A DNA stretch of 64,000 nt from Thermohahella caldifontis (lineage in GTDB: Bacteria > Pseudomonadota > Gammaproteobacteria > Pseudomonadales > Oleiphilaceae), in the NCBI RefSeq assembly GCF_041153465.1, contig NZ_CP154858.1:1426001-1490000 (forward strand), written 5' to 3'. Shown piece after piece: positions 1-8,722 of the stretch (within the stretch, counting starts at the first letter, position 1; the number at the start of each line of letters is the position of its first letter). Made by a program: the position numbers and the translations under genes. The notes beneath the pieces are model-generated. The model ran no database searches. It was not told the origin of the DNA and saw only the letters and a program-made list of their open reading frames with translations.

Positions 1-646
1 CCAGCTGAACCAGCATGGCCGCCCGATCCTCCACCGCCTCGCCCATGCCCAGAATGCCGCCACAACAGACCTTCATGCCCGCCTTGCGGACATTGTCCAG
101 CGTGCGCAACCGGTCTTCATAGGTCCGGGTGGTAATGATCTGGCTGTAGTATTGTTCGGAGGTATCCAGGTTGTGGTTGTAGTAGTCCAGCCCGGCGGCA
201 GCCAGTGCCCGGGCCTGAGACTCGTCCAGCATGCCCAGTGTCATGCAGGTTTCCAGCCCCAGCGCCTTGACGCGACGCACCATCTCGATCACATAGGGCA
301 TGTCCTTGTCCCGCGGGCTGCGCCACGCCGCCCCCATGCAGAACCGTGTTGCGCCCTTTTCCCGGGCCTGCTCCGCGTGCCGGACCACCTTGTCAATCTC
401 GAGCAGCTTTTCCTTTTCGAGCCCGGTGTTGTAATGACCGCTCTGGGGGCAGTACTTGCAGTCTTCGGGACAGGCCCCGGTCTTGATGGACAGCAGGGTA
501 CTGACCTGTACCTCGTTCGCATCGAAAAACTGCCGGTGCACCTGTTGTGCCCGGAAGATCAGATCATTGAAGGGCAGTTCCAGCAGTTCACGGACTTCCT
601 GCAGGGTCCAGTCATGGCGGATCAGCGGGTGGGCGGCGTCATTCAT
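1..646 (-). CDS. bioB: biotin synthase BioB, 3' end outside window
   Basis: Radical SAM enzyme that inserts sulfur into dethiobiotin in the last step of biotin synthesis. About 215 N-terminal residues are visible, starting MNDAAHPLIRHDW; the radical-SAM cluster motif CPEDCKYC (CxxxCxxC) lies near residue 60 and is followed by the family stretch QSGHYNTGLE. The rest runs off the left edge. It is divergent from comF, the arrangement I recall from Pseudomonas. A sigma70 promoter and a BirA-type operator lie just upstream (698-749), so biotin repression is expected. The family assignment is very secure. Confidence 0.96.
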   Translation of the reverse strand, partial: MNDAAHPLIRHDWTLQEVRELLELPFNDLIFRAQQVHRQFFDANEVQVSTLLSIKTGACPEDCKYCPQSGHYNTGLEKEKLLEIDKVVRHAEQAREKGATRFCMGAAWRSPRDKDMPYVIEMVRRVKALGLETCMTLGMLDESQARALAAAGLDYYNHNLDTSEQYYSQIITTRTYEDRLRTLDNVRKAGMKVCCGGILGMGEAVEDRAAMLVQL

Positions 647-658
647 GGGGGCTTCCTG

Positions 659-664
659 TATAAT
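659..664 (+). promoter_or_regulatory. candidate -10 box for comF
   Basis: A perfect TATAAT on the plus strand, 34 nt before the comF ATG and overlapping the bioB leader. The matching -35 (GCGTCA at 636-641, 17-bp spacer) is weak. It makes this a face-to-face divergent promoter region with bioB. Confidence 0.4.
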
Positions 665-697
665 GGATACGGCATTTTTTGTTCAGGGATTGAACGC

Positions 698-725
698 ATG
701 ATAAACCACGGACACCCGCTGTCAA
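698..725 (-). promoter_or_regulatory. bioB promoter
   Basis: On the minus strand there is a perfect -35 TTGACA (plus-strand 720-725), a 16-bp spacer and a -10 TATCAT (698-703), pointing at bioB, whose ATG is about 45 nt beyond the predicted start. The -35 box overlaps one arm of the inverted repeat at 720-749, which fits repression by BirA. Confidence 0.65.
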
Positions 726-1422
726 CCTGGATCAAACTAAAGGTTAACAGCCTCCTGCCCGCTCCCCGCTGCCCCTTGTGTGCCGAGCCTTCCGACATGC
801 CGGGGTTCTGCAGCAGTTGCCGGGCGGATCTGCCTCCCCCGCAACCGGTTGCTGCCGGTGTGCGGATCCCAACTGGACGCTGGCCAACCTGCCCTGCACC
901 CGCTGTCTGGACCGGGGGGAAGTGCTGGACCGCACCTTGCCTCTGTTTGCCTATCGCTTTCCGGTCGATGGACTCATCGTACGGGCCAAGTTCCGGCGCC
1001 AGCCCTTCTGGCTCGAATCCCTGGCATGGGCGGGCCTCGGACGGATACCGGCGGCCTTGCTGTCAACCCTTGCCGGCGCTGTCCTGATCCCGGTACCCCT
1101 GCATCGGAACCGCCTGAGCGAGCGGGGTTACAATCAGGCCGAGCTGCTGGCACGCACCCTGAGTCGTGCATTGTCCCTGCCCTGCAGAACCGACCTGGTG
1201 GTCCGCAGTCAGGCCACCGCCCAGCAGGCCCGTCTGGGGGCCGCGGCACGACAGCAGAACCTGCGAGGGGCCTTCCGGCTGATCGGCATGCCGCCCCGGC
1301 ACGTCATTCTGGTGGACGATGTGATGACGACAGGTGCCACGCTCTGCAGTCTGGCCGGGACGCTGCGTGCCGCGGGGACGGAGGAGGTCAGCGTCATCGT
1401 GCTGGCGCGCGCGTCAGGCTGA
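698..1422 (+). CDS. comF: ComF family phosphoribosyltransferase-like protein, frameshifted as sequenced
   Basis: ComF proteins combine an N-terminal zinc-binding region with a phosphoribosyltransferase fold and take part in DNA uptake or recombination. The N-terminal part starts at ATG 698 and has CPLC and CSSC pairs. The rest is in another frame and has further Cys pairs (CCRC, CTRC), the motif PVPLHRNRLSERGYNQAE and the PRPP loop VILVDDVMTTGAT near the end. One extra C in the run at 836-840 joins the two parts into a normal 241-residue ComF. I see no other plausible start, so the broken reading is most likely a sequence error. The BirA operator lies inside the first codons. Confidence 0.85.
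720..749. promoter_or_regulatory. putative BirA operator (biotin repressor site)
   Basis: Inverted repeat TGTCAACC - 14 nt - GGTTAACA; the arms match at 7 of 8 positions. This is the half-site pattern and spacing known for bacterial BirA operators (TGTnAACC...GGTTnACA). It covers the -35 of the bioB promoter and lies inside the first codons of comF. Repression by biotinyl-AMP-loaded BirA is inferred; birA is not in the window. Confidence 0.65.
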
Positions 1423-2523
1423 GGACAGAGATGCGGCGACGTGCTCGCCCAGTGCCAGCGCCGCGGTCAGGCCCGGGGATTCAATGCCGGCCAGAATCCA
1501 GAGGCCGGGCACCCCATGCGCACGCTGATCGTCAATCCGGAAATCCATGAAGGCAGATGACCGTTCAAGCTTGGGGCGGACACCGGCCCACGCAGGCTGA
1601 AGTCGCCGCGGATCCACTTCAGGCCACCAGCTGCGGATGGCCTCGACGAAGGCGGGCTTGCGCGCCGGGTCTGCCTGCCAGTCCGGCCTGTCCACCCAGT
1701 CCACATCGGGACCGAAGCGTGCAGCACCACTGAGGTCCAGCGTCAGATGAATCCCCAGCCCCCCTTCAGCCGGCAGCGGATAAATGAGATGACGGAAAGG
1801 CACGGCGCCCTGATAGCTGAAGTAATGCCCCTTGGCCCAGGCATACGTGACCCCATAATCACGAGCCAGGCCGGTGGTGGCGGATAGCAATGCCGGCAGG
1901 CCCAGACCATTGGCCAGCACGATACGTTCGGCCCTGACCTCGAACACGCGCTGGTCCGGGCCGCGCACCTTCAGCACACGGCTGCCTGCATCCATGGCTT
2001 CGACCCGGTGGGCACAGGCCAGCACTCCACCCGCCTCGGCAAGGGCTTGCCCGAGGGCCCGGATGAAGGCCGCCGAATCCAGAATACCGGTGACCGGACT
2101 CCAGAGGGCTGCGCGGGCGTTCAGCACCGGACAAGCCGAGCGAATGGCGGCCCGATTCAGCAGGGCCAGTCCCTCGACACCATTGTCCCGGGCGTTCTCA
2201 AGCAGGCGAGTCAGGGTGCTTTCTCCGCGCTCATCTCTGGCCACTACGTACTTGCCTAGCCACTGATGGGGCACCTGCCACGTGCGCAGGAACGTGCCGA
2301 GCAGGTGCCGCCCCCGCACGCACATCCGGGCCTTGAGTGAACCGGGTGGATAATAAAGCCCTGCATGAATCACTTCACTGTTGCGCGAGGACAGCTCCTC
2401 TCCCGGTCTCCCGTGGCGCTCCAGGACAATGGTCTGCAGCCCTTGGCGGGCGCAGGCCAGGCCGATCGACAGGCCTACGGCACCCGCCCCGACGATGATT
2501 ACCTCAGCTTGCATACTTTCCAC
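1414..2523 (-). CDS. FAD-dependent oxidoreductase, L-2-hydroxyglutarate oxidase-like
   Basis: 369 residues. An N-terminal Rossmann motif, VIIVGAGAVGLSIGLACA, is followed by ERHGRPGEELSSRNSEVIHAG, the DAO/LhgO-type pattern in which the conserved region contacts FAD and substrate; LYYPPGSLKA is also typical of 2-hydroxyglutarate dehydrogenases. The likely reaction is oxidation of a 2-hydroxy acid such as L-2-hydroxyglutarate, with electrons passed to a quinone or oxygen; the substrate is inferred. The start is GTG 2523 or ATG 2514; neither has a convincing ribosome site. The 3' end overlaps the comF stop by 9 nt (convergent). Confidence 0.85.
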   Translation of the reverse strand: MESMQAEVIIVGAGAVGLSIGLACARQGLQTIVLERHGRPGEELSSRNSEVIHAGLYYPPGSLKARMCVRGRHLLGTFLRTWQVPHQWLGKYVVARDERGESTLTRLLENARDNGVEGLALLNRAAIRSACPVLNARAALWSPVTGILDSAAFIRALGQALAEAGGVLACAHRVEAMDAGSRVLKVRGPDQRVFEVRAERIVLANGLGLPALLSATTGLARDYGVTYAWAKGHYFSYQGAVPFRHLIYPLPAEGGLGIHLTLDLSGAARFGPDVDWVDRPDWQADPARKPAFVEAIRSWWPEVDPRRLQPAWAGVRPKLERSSAFMDFRIDDQRAHGVPGLWILAGIESPGLTAALALGEHVAASLSSA

Positions 2524-2594
2524 GTTAGTCTGCCTCTTGGACCCAGCCTGCCTTGTGTTATAGTGCCGCTTTCAATCAGGCATTTCCATCCATC

Positions 2595-3518
2595 ATGACC
2601 GACCGCAAACACCACTGGCTGGCACTGGCCGGACTGGCCGGCACCTCGCTGTTCTGGGGCGGCAATGCCCTGGTCGCCCGCGCCGTTCACGACAGCATTC
2701 CGCCACTGGCGCTGTCTTTCTGGCGCTGGGCATTGTGCGGACTGCTGATGCTGCCCTGGATGGTGCGTGCATGGCAACGGCACAGGGCATTCATCCGCCG
2801 GCACATGCTGCAGATCTGGATTCTGTCGCTGACCAGCGTGGCCGCGTTCAACTCCCTGCTCTATCTCGCCGCCCAGCATACGACCGCCATCAACATCACG
2901 CTGGTGAACACGCTCATGCCTCTGGCCACGGTGCTCTGTGCAACCCTGCTGCTGGGCCACCGGTTGAGTGTCCGGGAATCCCTGGCCATTGTGCTGGGAT
3001 TTGCCGGTGTGCTGGTTGTCATCACGGAGGGTGAACTGGCCAGGGTACTGTCACTGTCATTCAACCGGGGCGATCTCATCATGGCGCTGGCCATGCTGTC
3101 CTGGTCGCTCTACTCGGTGCTGCTCAAGAAATGGCCGATGCCCCTGCCCCACCTGGATTTGCTGGCCGTTCTGGTGGCCTTCGGGCTGCTCCAGATTCTG
3201 CCTTTCTACCTGTGGGAACTGAGCCGGACAGGCCCCTTTGCGCTGACGCCTGCCAACCTGATGGCACTGGGATATGTGGCCATTTTTCCGTCCTTGCTGG
3301 CCTATGCATTCTGGAATTACGGGGTGGCGGTGGCCGGCCCGGGAGTTGCCGCCATGTTCAGCTATGTGACGCCACTGCTGGCGGCTGCACTGGCCGTACC
3401 TTTCCTTGGCGAATCCCTGCTGCCGGCCCATTACGTGGGGGGTGCCCTGCTGTTTGCCGGTCTGAGACTGAGCCAGACCCGACGCCCGCCTCAGGGCCCC
3501 ACCGTTGCGAAGCCCTGA
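2595..3518 (+). CDS. EamA/DMT family inner-membrane transporter
   Basis: About 307 residues with roughly ten hydrophobic segments in two EamA repeats; the first contains the typical FWGGNALVARA after TM1, the second begins near residue 155. Family members (RhaT/YdcZ/PecM-like) export metabolites or amino acids; the substrate cannot be read from sequence. Translation from ATG 2595 (MTDRKHHW) places the start just before TM1; the upstream in-frame ATG 2553 would add an unlikely 14-residue leader. It is a stand-alone gene, divergent from the FAD oxidoreductase. Confidence 0.9.
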   Translation: MTDRKHHWLALAGLAGTSLFWGGNALVARAVHDSIPPLALSFWRWALCGLLMLPWMVRAWQRHRAFIRRHMLQIWILSLTSVAAFNSLLYLAAQHTTAINITLVNTLMPLATVLCATLLLGHRLSVRESLAIVLGFAGVLVVITEGELARVLSLSFNRGDLIMALAMLSWSLYSVLLKKWPMPLPHLDLLAVLVAFGLLQILPFYLWELSRTGPFALTPANLMALGYVAIFPSLLAYAFWNYGVAVAGPGVAAMFSYVTPLLAAALAVPFLGESLLPAHYVGGALLFAGLRLSQTRRPPQGPTVAKP

Positions 3519-3528
3519 ATCCACGCCA

Positions 3529-4767
3529 TCAGGCCGCGCTGGCCTGTTCCCCGGACGCCGCGCGGCTGTCCGAAAGCACCTCGAACCGGATACCCATGCG
3601 TTGCAGACGCTCCAGCATGGGCTTGCCCGTCGCCGCCACCGGGGTAATGACGCCATAGTGGCGCGGCAACCGCCTGCGGTCCAGTGCCAGGCACAATCCC
3701 GTTTCCGCCAGCATCCGGGAGGTTTCCCCATACCCCGGATCTCCGCCGCTCACCCGCGTGTGCAGCCTGCGACCGGTCGAGTCATGGGCCAGAAAGTCCA
3801 CCCGGAACCAACCCCGGGCCCGTTCCGCCGGTGACGGGCCCTCCCCCTGGTGCTTGAGCTGAAGCAACCAGTCACGCGTCCAGCGGAACTGAGCCAGCGT
3901 AAAGATGCCCCCTACCGCAGCCACTCCCATCAGCACACGCGGCAGCTTTTTGACCTGCACATAGTGCCCGTAACGGAATTCGCCACCGAATTCGGGCATC
4001 ACCCGTGCCGTACGCTTCACCACTTGGGGGTCAATGGTCGGAAACGGCACACCCCAGACACCCAGTTCCTTTTGGAATTCCAGTTTCATGGGCACGGAAC
4101 CCACCTTGCGGCCGGCAGCATCGCGTCGGCGTTTGGGGGTATACTTCATGAACTCCCGGGCACGGGAGAAAGCATGAATCGCCGAGTGCCAGGTCCCACC
4201 GGAGAAGGTACCGGATGCACGGACAAATCCCTCGATGGTGATGGACAGTTTCTCACGCTCGGCCGGCGACAGCCCCTCGGTGAGCTGACGCGCCGTGAAC
4301 CAGGCACCGAAATCATGGGGAATGCTGTCAAAACCGCAGCAGTTGACGATACGTAACTTGCCGGCTTCAGCCGCTTCCCCGTACCGGTCCTGCATCCGGG
4401 TCACGAACTCGGGCTCGCCGGTGAGATCGGCGTAGTCGGTACCCGCTTCCACACAGGCCGCAACCAGCGGTTCCCCGTGCAGGATATAGGGGCCTACGGT
4501 GGTCAGGACCACCCGGGTCTGTGCGGCCATCTTCTTCAGGCTTTCCGGGGTCCTGCTGTCGGCGACAATCATGCCCACCTGATCACGAACATCCGGATTC
4601 ACGGACTGCAGCCGCTTGTGCACACGCGCCAGCTTTTCCGCATTGCGGCCGGCAATGGCCCAGCGCACGGGCTCCCGTTTCATGGCTTCGGCCAGGTAAG
4701 CCGCCACCAGCTCACCGGTGAAGCCCGTGGCGCCGAAAACGACGATGTCATAGGTTCGCTTGCTCAT
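3529..4767 (-). CDS. saccharopine dehydrogenase-like / trans-acting enoyl reductase family protein
   Basis: About 412 residues. The N-terminal NAD(P)-binding motif VVFGATGFTGELVAAYL is followed by WAIAGRNAEKL and VVLTTVGPYILHGEPLVAAC, the hallmark order of the short saccharopine-dehydrogenase family that includes mycobacterial trans-acting enoyl reductases and eukaryotic SCCPDH. It is probably an NAD(P)H-dependent reductase acting on lipids or polyketides; the substrate is unknown. The start is taken at ATG 4767 (MSKRTYDIVVFG); the 12 residues before it are unlike the family. It converges on the DMT transporter with a 10-bp gap. Confidence 0.85.
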   Translation of the reverse strand: MSKRTYDIVVFGATGFTGELVAAYLAEAMKREPVRWAIAGRNAEKLARVHKRLQSVNPDVRDQVGMIVADSRTPESLKKMAAQTRVVLTTVGPYILHGEPLVAACVEAGTDYADLTGEPEFVTRMQDRYGEAAEAGKLRIVNCCGFDSIPHDFGAWFTARQLTEGLSPAEREKLSITIEGFVRASGTFSGGTWHSAIHAFSRAREFMKYTPKRRRDAAGRKVGSVPMKLEFQKELGVWGVPFPTIDPQVVKRTARVMPEFGGEFRYGHYVQVKKLPRVLMGVAAVGGIFTLAQFRWTRDWLLQLKHQGEGPSPAERARGWFRVDFLAHDSTGRRLHTRVSGGDPGYGETSRMLAETGLCLALDRRRLPRHYGVITPVAATGKPMLERLQRMGIRFEVLSDSRAASGEQASAA

Positions 4768-4810
4768 GATTTTTCCTTGTGGTGACACTGTTGCCCGGGT
4801 CATTTTCCGC

Positions 4811-4816
4811 TATACT
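4811..4816 (+). promoter_or_regulatory. candidate -10 box
   Basis: TATACT on the plus strand between the divergent reductase and the small membrane-anchored gene; no good -35 is visible at 16-18 bp. Transcription from here would start near 4823 and favours the GTG 4863 start over the ATG at 4779. Confidence 0.35.
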
Positions 4817-4862
4817 ACTCGCAACTCTGGCCAAATACAGCCCTGTTGCACGCAAAGCATAC

Positions 4863-5327
4863 GTGAAAACTTCTCCTTACCTGTCCGACATCAAACACTT
4901 CCTGCTGGTCATGCTGACGGCGGTGCTTTTCGTCGCCTGGATACTTCAGGATCGCATCGCACTGGTTCAGGTGAACGCTGAAATCCGTGACGATCCCAGG
5001 CTCAGCCAGTTTCCGTATTCGTTCCGGCTCCTGAAACAGGAGGGTGACCAGTTGGTCATGAGCACCCTGTCAGGTCGTCTGTCCCGCTATCCGGTCTCAC
5101 TGGATACCCTGCTGCCCGTGCTCTTTCCGGAACTGTCCGGTACACCGGACGAAGCCACGCTATCCGTGGCACGCCGCCGCTTCGCTCAGGCACAGGCCGT
5201 GGCACAACAGAAAGCACTGGAACTGACCGGCGCCCGGTCCATTGTCTGGGAAATGGATGAGAACTGGCTGCGTCTGAAAGGCATCCTCCCCAACAAAACC
5301 TTCTATACTGTCTATCAGGATCTTTAA
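4863..5327 (+). CDS. conserved-looking membrane-anchored protein of unknown function
   Basis: 154 residues from GTG 4863. One N-terminal membrane helix (HFLLVMLTAVLFVAWILQ, about residues 10-27) is followed by a soluble domain of about 125 residues, presumably periplasmic, rich in charged helices (VARRRFAQAQAVAQQKALELTG) and ending WLRLKGILPNKTFYTVYQDL. I do not recognise a named family. An upstream in-frame ATG at 4779 would add 28 residues but would place the start before the candidate -10. The next gene, a methyltransferase, follows after 14 bp, so the two may be co-transcribed. Confidence 0.65.
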   Translation: MKTSPYLSDIKHFLLVMLTAVLFVAWILQDRIALVQVNAEIRDDPRLSQFPYSFRLLKQEGDQLVMSTLSGRLSRYPVSLDTLLPVLFPELSGTPDEATLSVARRRFAQAQAVAQQKALELTGARSIVWEMDENWLRLKGILPNKTFYTVYQDL

Positions 5328-5341
5328 TCCAGGGGGCCGCC

Positions 5342-6102
5342 ATGGCCACTGATGTCTCCCCCTCTTCAATCCGGTCGCAGCAGGCTATGCACGCGCACGC
5401 CCGGACTATCCGGATACCCTGATTCGCTATGCCGCCGGCCTGCCGACCCTGCGACAGCATGCACTGGATCTGGCAACCGGCAACGGGCAGGCCGCCCTGG
5501 CTCTGGCCGGATACTTTGATCAGGTGACCGGCTGTGATGTGAGTCCGGCTCAGCTTGCCCATGCCAGACCTCATGATCGGGTCCGCTATCTGCGCTGCAG
5601 GGCCGAAACGCTGCCATTGAAGGATCACAGTGTTGATCTGGTGACAGTCGCACAGGCCTGGCACTGGTTTGATGGCCAGGCAGTGGAGCAGGAACTGTTG
5701 CGTATTCTCAGGCCCGGTGGTGCGGTCGTCATCTTGGGCTATGTACTGGCCCGCGTGGATGATGCAGTGGACGAACGGGTGCGCTGGTACCACGATGAAC
5801 TGCTGGGTCCCTACTGGGCCCCGGAAAGGAACGACTTGCTGGCCGGCTATCCGGCATTCCCCGCCCTCCTGGAGCCGGTACCATCGCCACGCTTCACCAT
5901 GAGCTGCCAATGGACACGGGACCAGTTTCTGGACTATCTGGACAGTTGGTCCGCAGCCATCGCCTACCGAGCAGACCGGGGTGAAAATCCGCTATATCAC
6001 ATCAGGGAAGCGTTGGAGCCGATCTGGCCAGCGGAAGCGGTTCGCACCGTTCGCTGGCCACTGGTGGTCAAGGCTGCCCGACTTCCTTCCGGAACAGACT
6101 GA
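5342..6102 (+). CDS. class I SAM-dependent methyltransferase, frameshifted as sequenced
   Basis: Restored length about 253 residues. From ATG 5342 the reading MATDVSP stops early, but one extra C in the run 5358-5362 leads into LFNPVAAGYARARPDYP, the usual N-terminus of UbiE/YafE-like methyltransferases. SAM-binding motif I is LDLATGNGQAALAL, then VTGCDVSPAQL, and the region FSVDLVTVAQAWHWFD-like (HSVDLVTVAQAWHWFDG) is the post-II motif. The C-terminal half gives the substrate pocket; the substrate is unknown. As written, no ATG opens the downstream frame. It converges on purA with only 4 bp between the stops. Confidence 0.82.
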
Positions 6103-6106
6103 CCGA

Positions 6107-7404
6107 CTAGTTGTCGAAGGGATGACGCAGGATGATGGTCTCCGTACGCTCCGGGCCGGTGGAAATGATGTCGATGGGCGCACCGATCTGCTCTTCAACA
6201 AACTTCAGGTAGTTGCGCGCATTTTCCGGCAAGTCCTCGAGGCGCTTGACGCCAAAGGTGGACTCTGACCAGCCGGGCAGTTCCTCGTAAACGGGGGTTA
6301 CGGCCTCGAAACCCTCGGCGCCGGCAGGCGGATGATCCAGGGTGCTACCCTGCTCATCCTTGTAACCCACACAGACCTTGACCGTCTCCAGACCATCCAG
6401 CACGTCGAGCTTGGTCATGCAGATACCGGACACACTGTTGATCTGAATGGCGTAGCGCAACGCCACGGCGTCAAACCAGCCACAGCGCGGGGGCGGCCCG
6501 TGGTGGCACCAAACTCATTACCTGCCTTGGCCAGATGCTTGCCGACCTCATCAAACAGTTCAGTCGGGAACGGTCCAGAACCTACACGTGTGGTATAGGC
6601 CTTGGTGATACCCAGCACGTAGTCCAGATACAGGGGGCCGAAGCCGGAGCCGGTCGCCGTGCCGCCTGCGGTGGTGTTGGAGGAGGTCACATAGGGGTAG
6701 GTCCCCAGGTCGATGTCGAGCATGGAACCCTGGGCGCCTTCGAACAGGATGTCTTCCCCGGCCTTGCGGCGTGCATGGAGCATGCGGGTCACGTCCGACA
6801 TCATGGGCAGCAACTCTTCGGCCTGCTTCAGGGCTTCGTCAAGCACCGCTTCAACATCCAGGGCCTCTGCGCCATAGTAGCCGGTCAGCACGAAGTTGTG
6901 GTAATCCATGATCTCGCGCAACTTGTCCGCAAACTGCGCCGGGCGGGCCAGATCACCCAGACGGACGCCACGGCGTGCCACCTTGTCTTCATAGGCCGGA
7001 CCGATTCCGCGCCCGGTGGTGCCGATCTTGGCATTGCCACGACGCGCCTCCCGCACCTGGTCCAGCGCGATGTGGTACGGCAGAATCAGCGGGCATGCCT
7101 CACTGATGAACAGGCGATCACGGATGGAGACGCCGTTCTCCTCCAGCATGCGGATTTCCTTCAGCAGCGCCTCAGGAGACACCACCACACCGTTGCCGAT
7201 GAAGCAGGATACGGTTTCACGCAGGATGCCGCTGGGGATGAGATGGAGAACGGTCTTCTTGTCCCCGATGACCAGCGTGTGACCGGCATTGTGCCCGCCC
7301 TGATAGCGCACGACACAGGTGGCCTTCTCGGTCAGCAGGTCAACAATCTTGCCCTTGCCCTCGTCACCCCACTGGGTGCCCAGAACCACTACATTTTTGC
7401 CCAT
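6107..7404 (-). CDS. purA: adenylosuccinate synthetase PurA, frameshifted as sequenced
   Basis: GTP-dependent conversion of IMP and aspartate to adenylosuccinate, the committed step to AMP. Restored length 432 residues, normal for the family. The N-terminal GTP loop GTQWGDEGKGK, the NAGHT motif QGGHNAGHTLVIG and GTTGRGIGPAYEDK are intact. The frame breaks after GATTGRPR near 6485-6493; on the other side the family continues CGWFDAVALRYA...NSVSGICMTKLDVLDG. A lost base there, either in the 5-G run (giving GRPPRCGW) or in the next codon (giving the consensus GRPRRCGW), explains it. PurA is normally essential without purine supply, so a sequencing error is likely. It follows hisZ on the same strand by 19 bp. 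Confidence 0.95.
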
Positions 7405-7423
7405 GATCTATGCTCTCTGAAAA

Positions 7424-8620
7424 TTAAGGGGAAGTGGAAAACGGTTGTACACACCAGGCATCCCCCTGGCGCACAATCTGTCTGTCGCATCGTGCGGCGT
7501 AATCCTCGGGCCGGTCTCCCGGCAAACGGCGAATGACCACTTCGGTCTCACGCAAACCGGCTATCAGTGCGTCCAGCTCCGGATCCTCTTCGGCTGGCGC
7601 GAGGACAGCACTGGGTGTAGCTGGCCTGATGCTGAGCAGGGACAGAATCACGCGCATGTCCATGCTGAATCCGGTCGCCGGCCTTGCATTGCCGAAACTG
7701 GCACCCACACCGTCGTAACGTCCGCCCTGCGCCAGTGCAACACCCAGTCCCTTGCGATAGGCGGAAAAGGTCAGTCCCGTGTGATAGGCGTAGCCGCGCA
7801 TCTCGCCAAGATCCACATGCAGGGCCACTTCCGGTGCCATGCGCTGAACCTCGGTGGCCACCCGGCGCAGCACATTCAGCACCGCTTCAAGCCCGGTGCC
7901 CGAAAGCAGCGCCGCCGCTTCATCCAGCACTTCAGGCCCGCCGGAAAGCCGTGGCAGTGCACACACCTGTTTCGCCAGGTGCTCAGGCAGCTCTGCGGCA
8001 AGCCTGTCGATTTCCGGTATGGCCCGTCGCTTGAGGGCATCAAACAGATCCTGTCGCAGGCTTTCCGGAATACCGGGCTGAGCCAGAACGGCACGGTAAA
8101 CTCCCATGTGCCCGAGTTCGAGATGGGTCGCGGGGGTGCCACAGATCGCCAGTGAAACCAGCATCATGCGGATGATTTCCAGATCCGCCTCCAGCGCGGC
8201 GCTGCCAAAGAGTTCGCACCCCACCTGCACCGGTGCCCGGCTGCCGTTCACGGTCTTGGGGCGCGTCAGCAGTGTCGTGCCGATGTAACAGTAGCGCCGT
8301 ACACCACTAGCGGGCTGGCGCGCATCAATACGGGCCACCTGGGGCGTCATGTCGGCACGGATGCCCATCATGCGGCCGCTGAGCTGATCCGTGATCTTGA
8401 ATGTCTTGAGATCCAGGTCGCGCCCGGTCCCGGTGAGCAGGGATTCCAGAAATTCCGCAAGCGGAGGCACAATCAGCTCGTAACCATTATGCCGGTACTG
8501 ATCCAGAAGACGCTGGCGCAGGTCCTCCAGTTGCCAGGCGGCGGGTGGCAGGACCTCCTCGATACCTTCCGGCAACATCCACCTTTCGGAGGCCGCTGCA
8601 TTCAGGGCCGTGTCTTTCAT
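7424..8620 (-). CDS. hisZ: ATP phosphoribosyltransferase regulatory subunit HisZ
   Basis: 398 residues, a class II histidyl-tRNA-synthetase-like fold without tRNA charging activity. It partners the short HisG in the first step of histidine synthesis. Visible marks are MLPEGIEEVLPP at the N-terminus, TFKITDQLSGRMMGIRADMTPQVARI (motif 2 region), RYCYIGTTLLTRP, and LAQGGRYDGVGASFG, the HisZ-type motif. The anticodon-binding domain of true HisRS is absent. hisG is not in the window; hisZ directly upstream of purA is the order I recall from Pseudomonas. A terminator separates it from hflC. Confidence 0.95.
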   Translation of the reverse strand: MKDTALNAAASERWMLPEGIEEVLPPAAWQLEDLRQRLLDQYRHNGYELIVPPLAEFLESLLTGTGRDLDLKTFKITDQLSGRMMGIRADMTPQVARIDARQPASGVRRYCYIGTTLLTRPKTVNGSRAPVQVGCELFGSAALEADLEIIRMMLVSLAICGTPATHLELGHMGVYRAVLAQPGIPESLRQDLFDALKRRAIPEIDRLAAELPEHLAKQVCALPRLSGGPEVLDEAAALLSGTGLEAVLNVLRRVATEVQRMAPEVALHVDLGEMRGYAYHTGLTFSAYRKGLGVALAQGGRYDGVGASFGNARPATGFSMDMRVILSLLSIRPATPSAVLAPAEEDPELDALIAGLRETEVVIRRLPGDRPEDYAARCDRQIVRQGDAWCVQPFSTSP

Positions 8621-8660
8621 TCATCAACCTCTGTCTGGGTTGCAGTCGGGCTGCACACAT

Positions 8661-8685
8661 AAAAAACCGGGGTCGGGCCCCGGTT
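8661..8685 (-). terminator. intrinsic terminator after hflC
   Basis: On the minus strand an 8-bp perfect stem AACCGGGG/CCCCGGTT with a 5-nt loop runs straight into a T tract (TTTTTT counting the last stem bases). It lies 38 nt beyond the hflC stop and before hisZ, so it should end the hfq-hflX-hflK-hflC transcript and make hisZ-purA a separate unit. Confidence 0.85.
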
Positions 8686-8722
8686 GAAGGATTCTATCAC
8701 GGCTTGTGACCGATCCAAATGT

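Noticed and set aside
152..697. Plus-strand reading upstream of comF inside bioB
   Set aside because: Antisense to bioB; only the part from ATG 698 carries the ComF zinc-finger.
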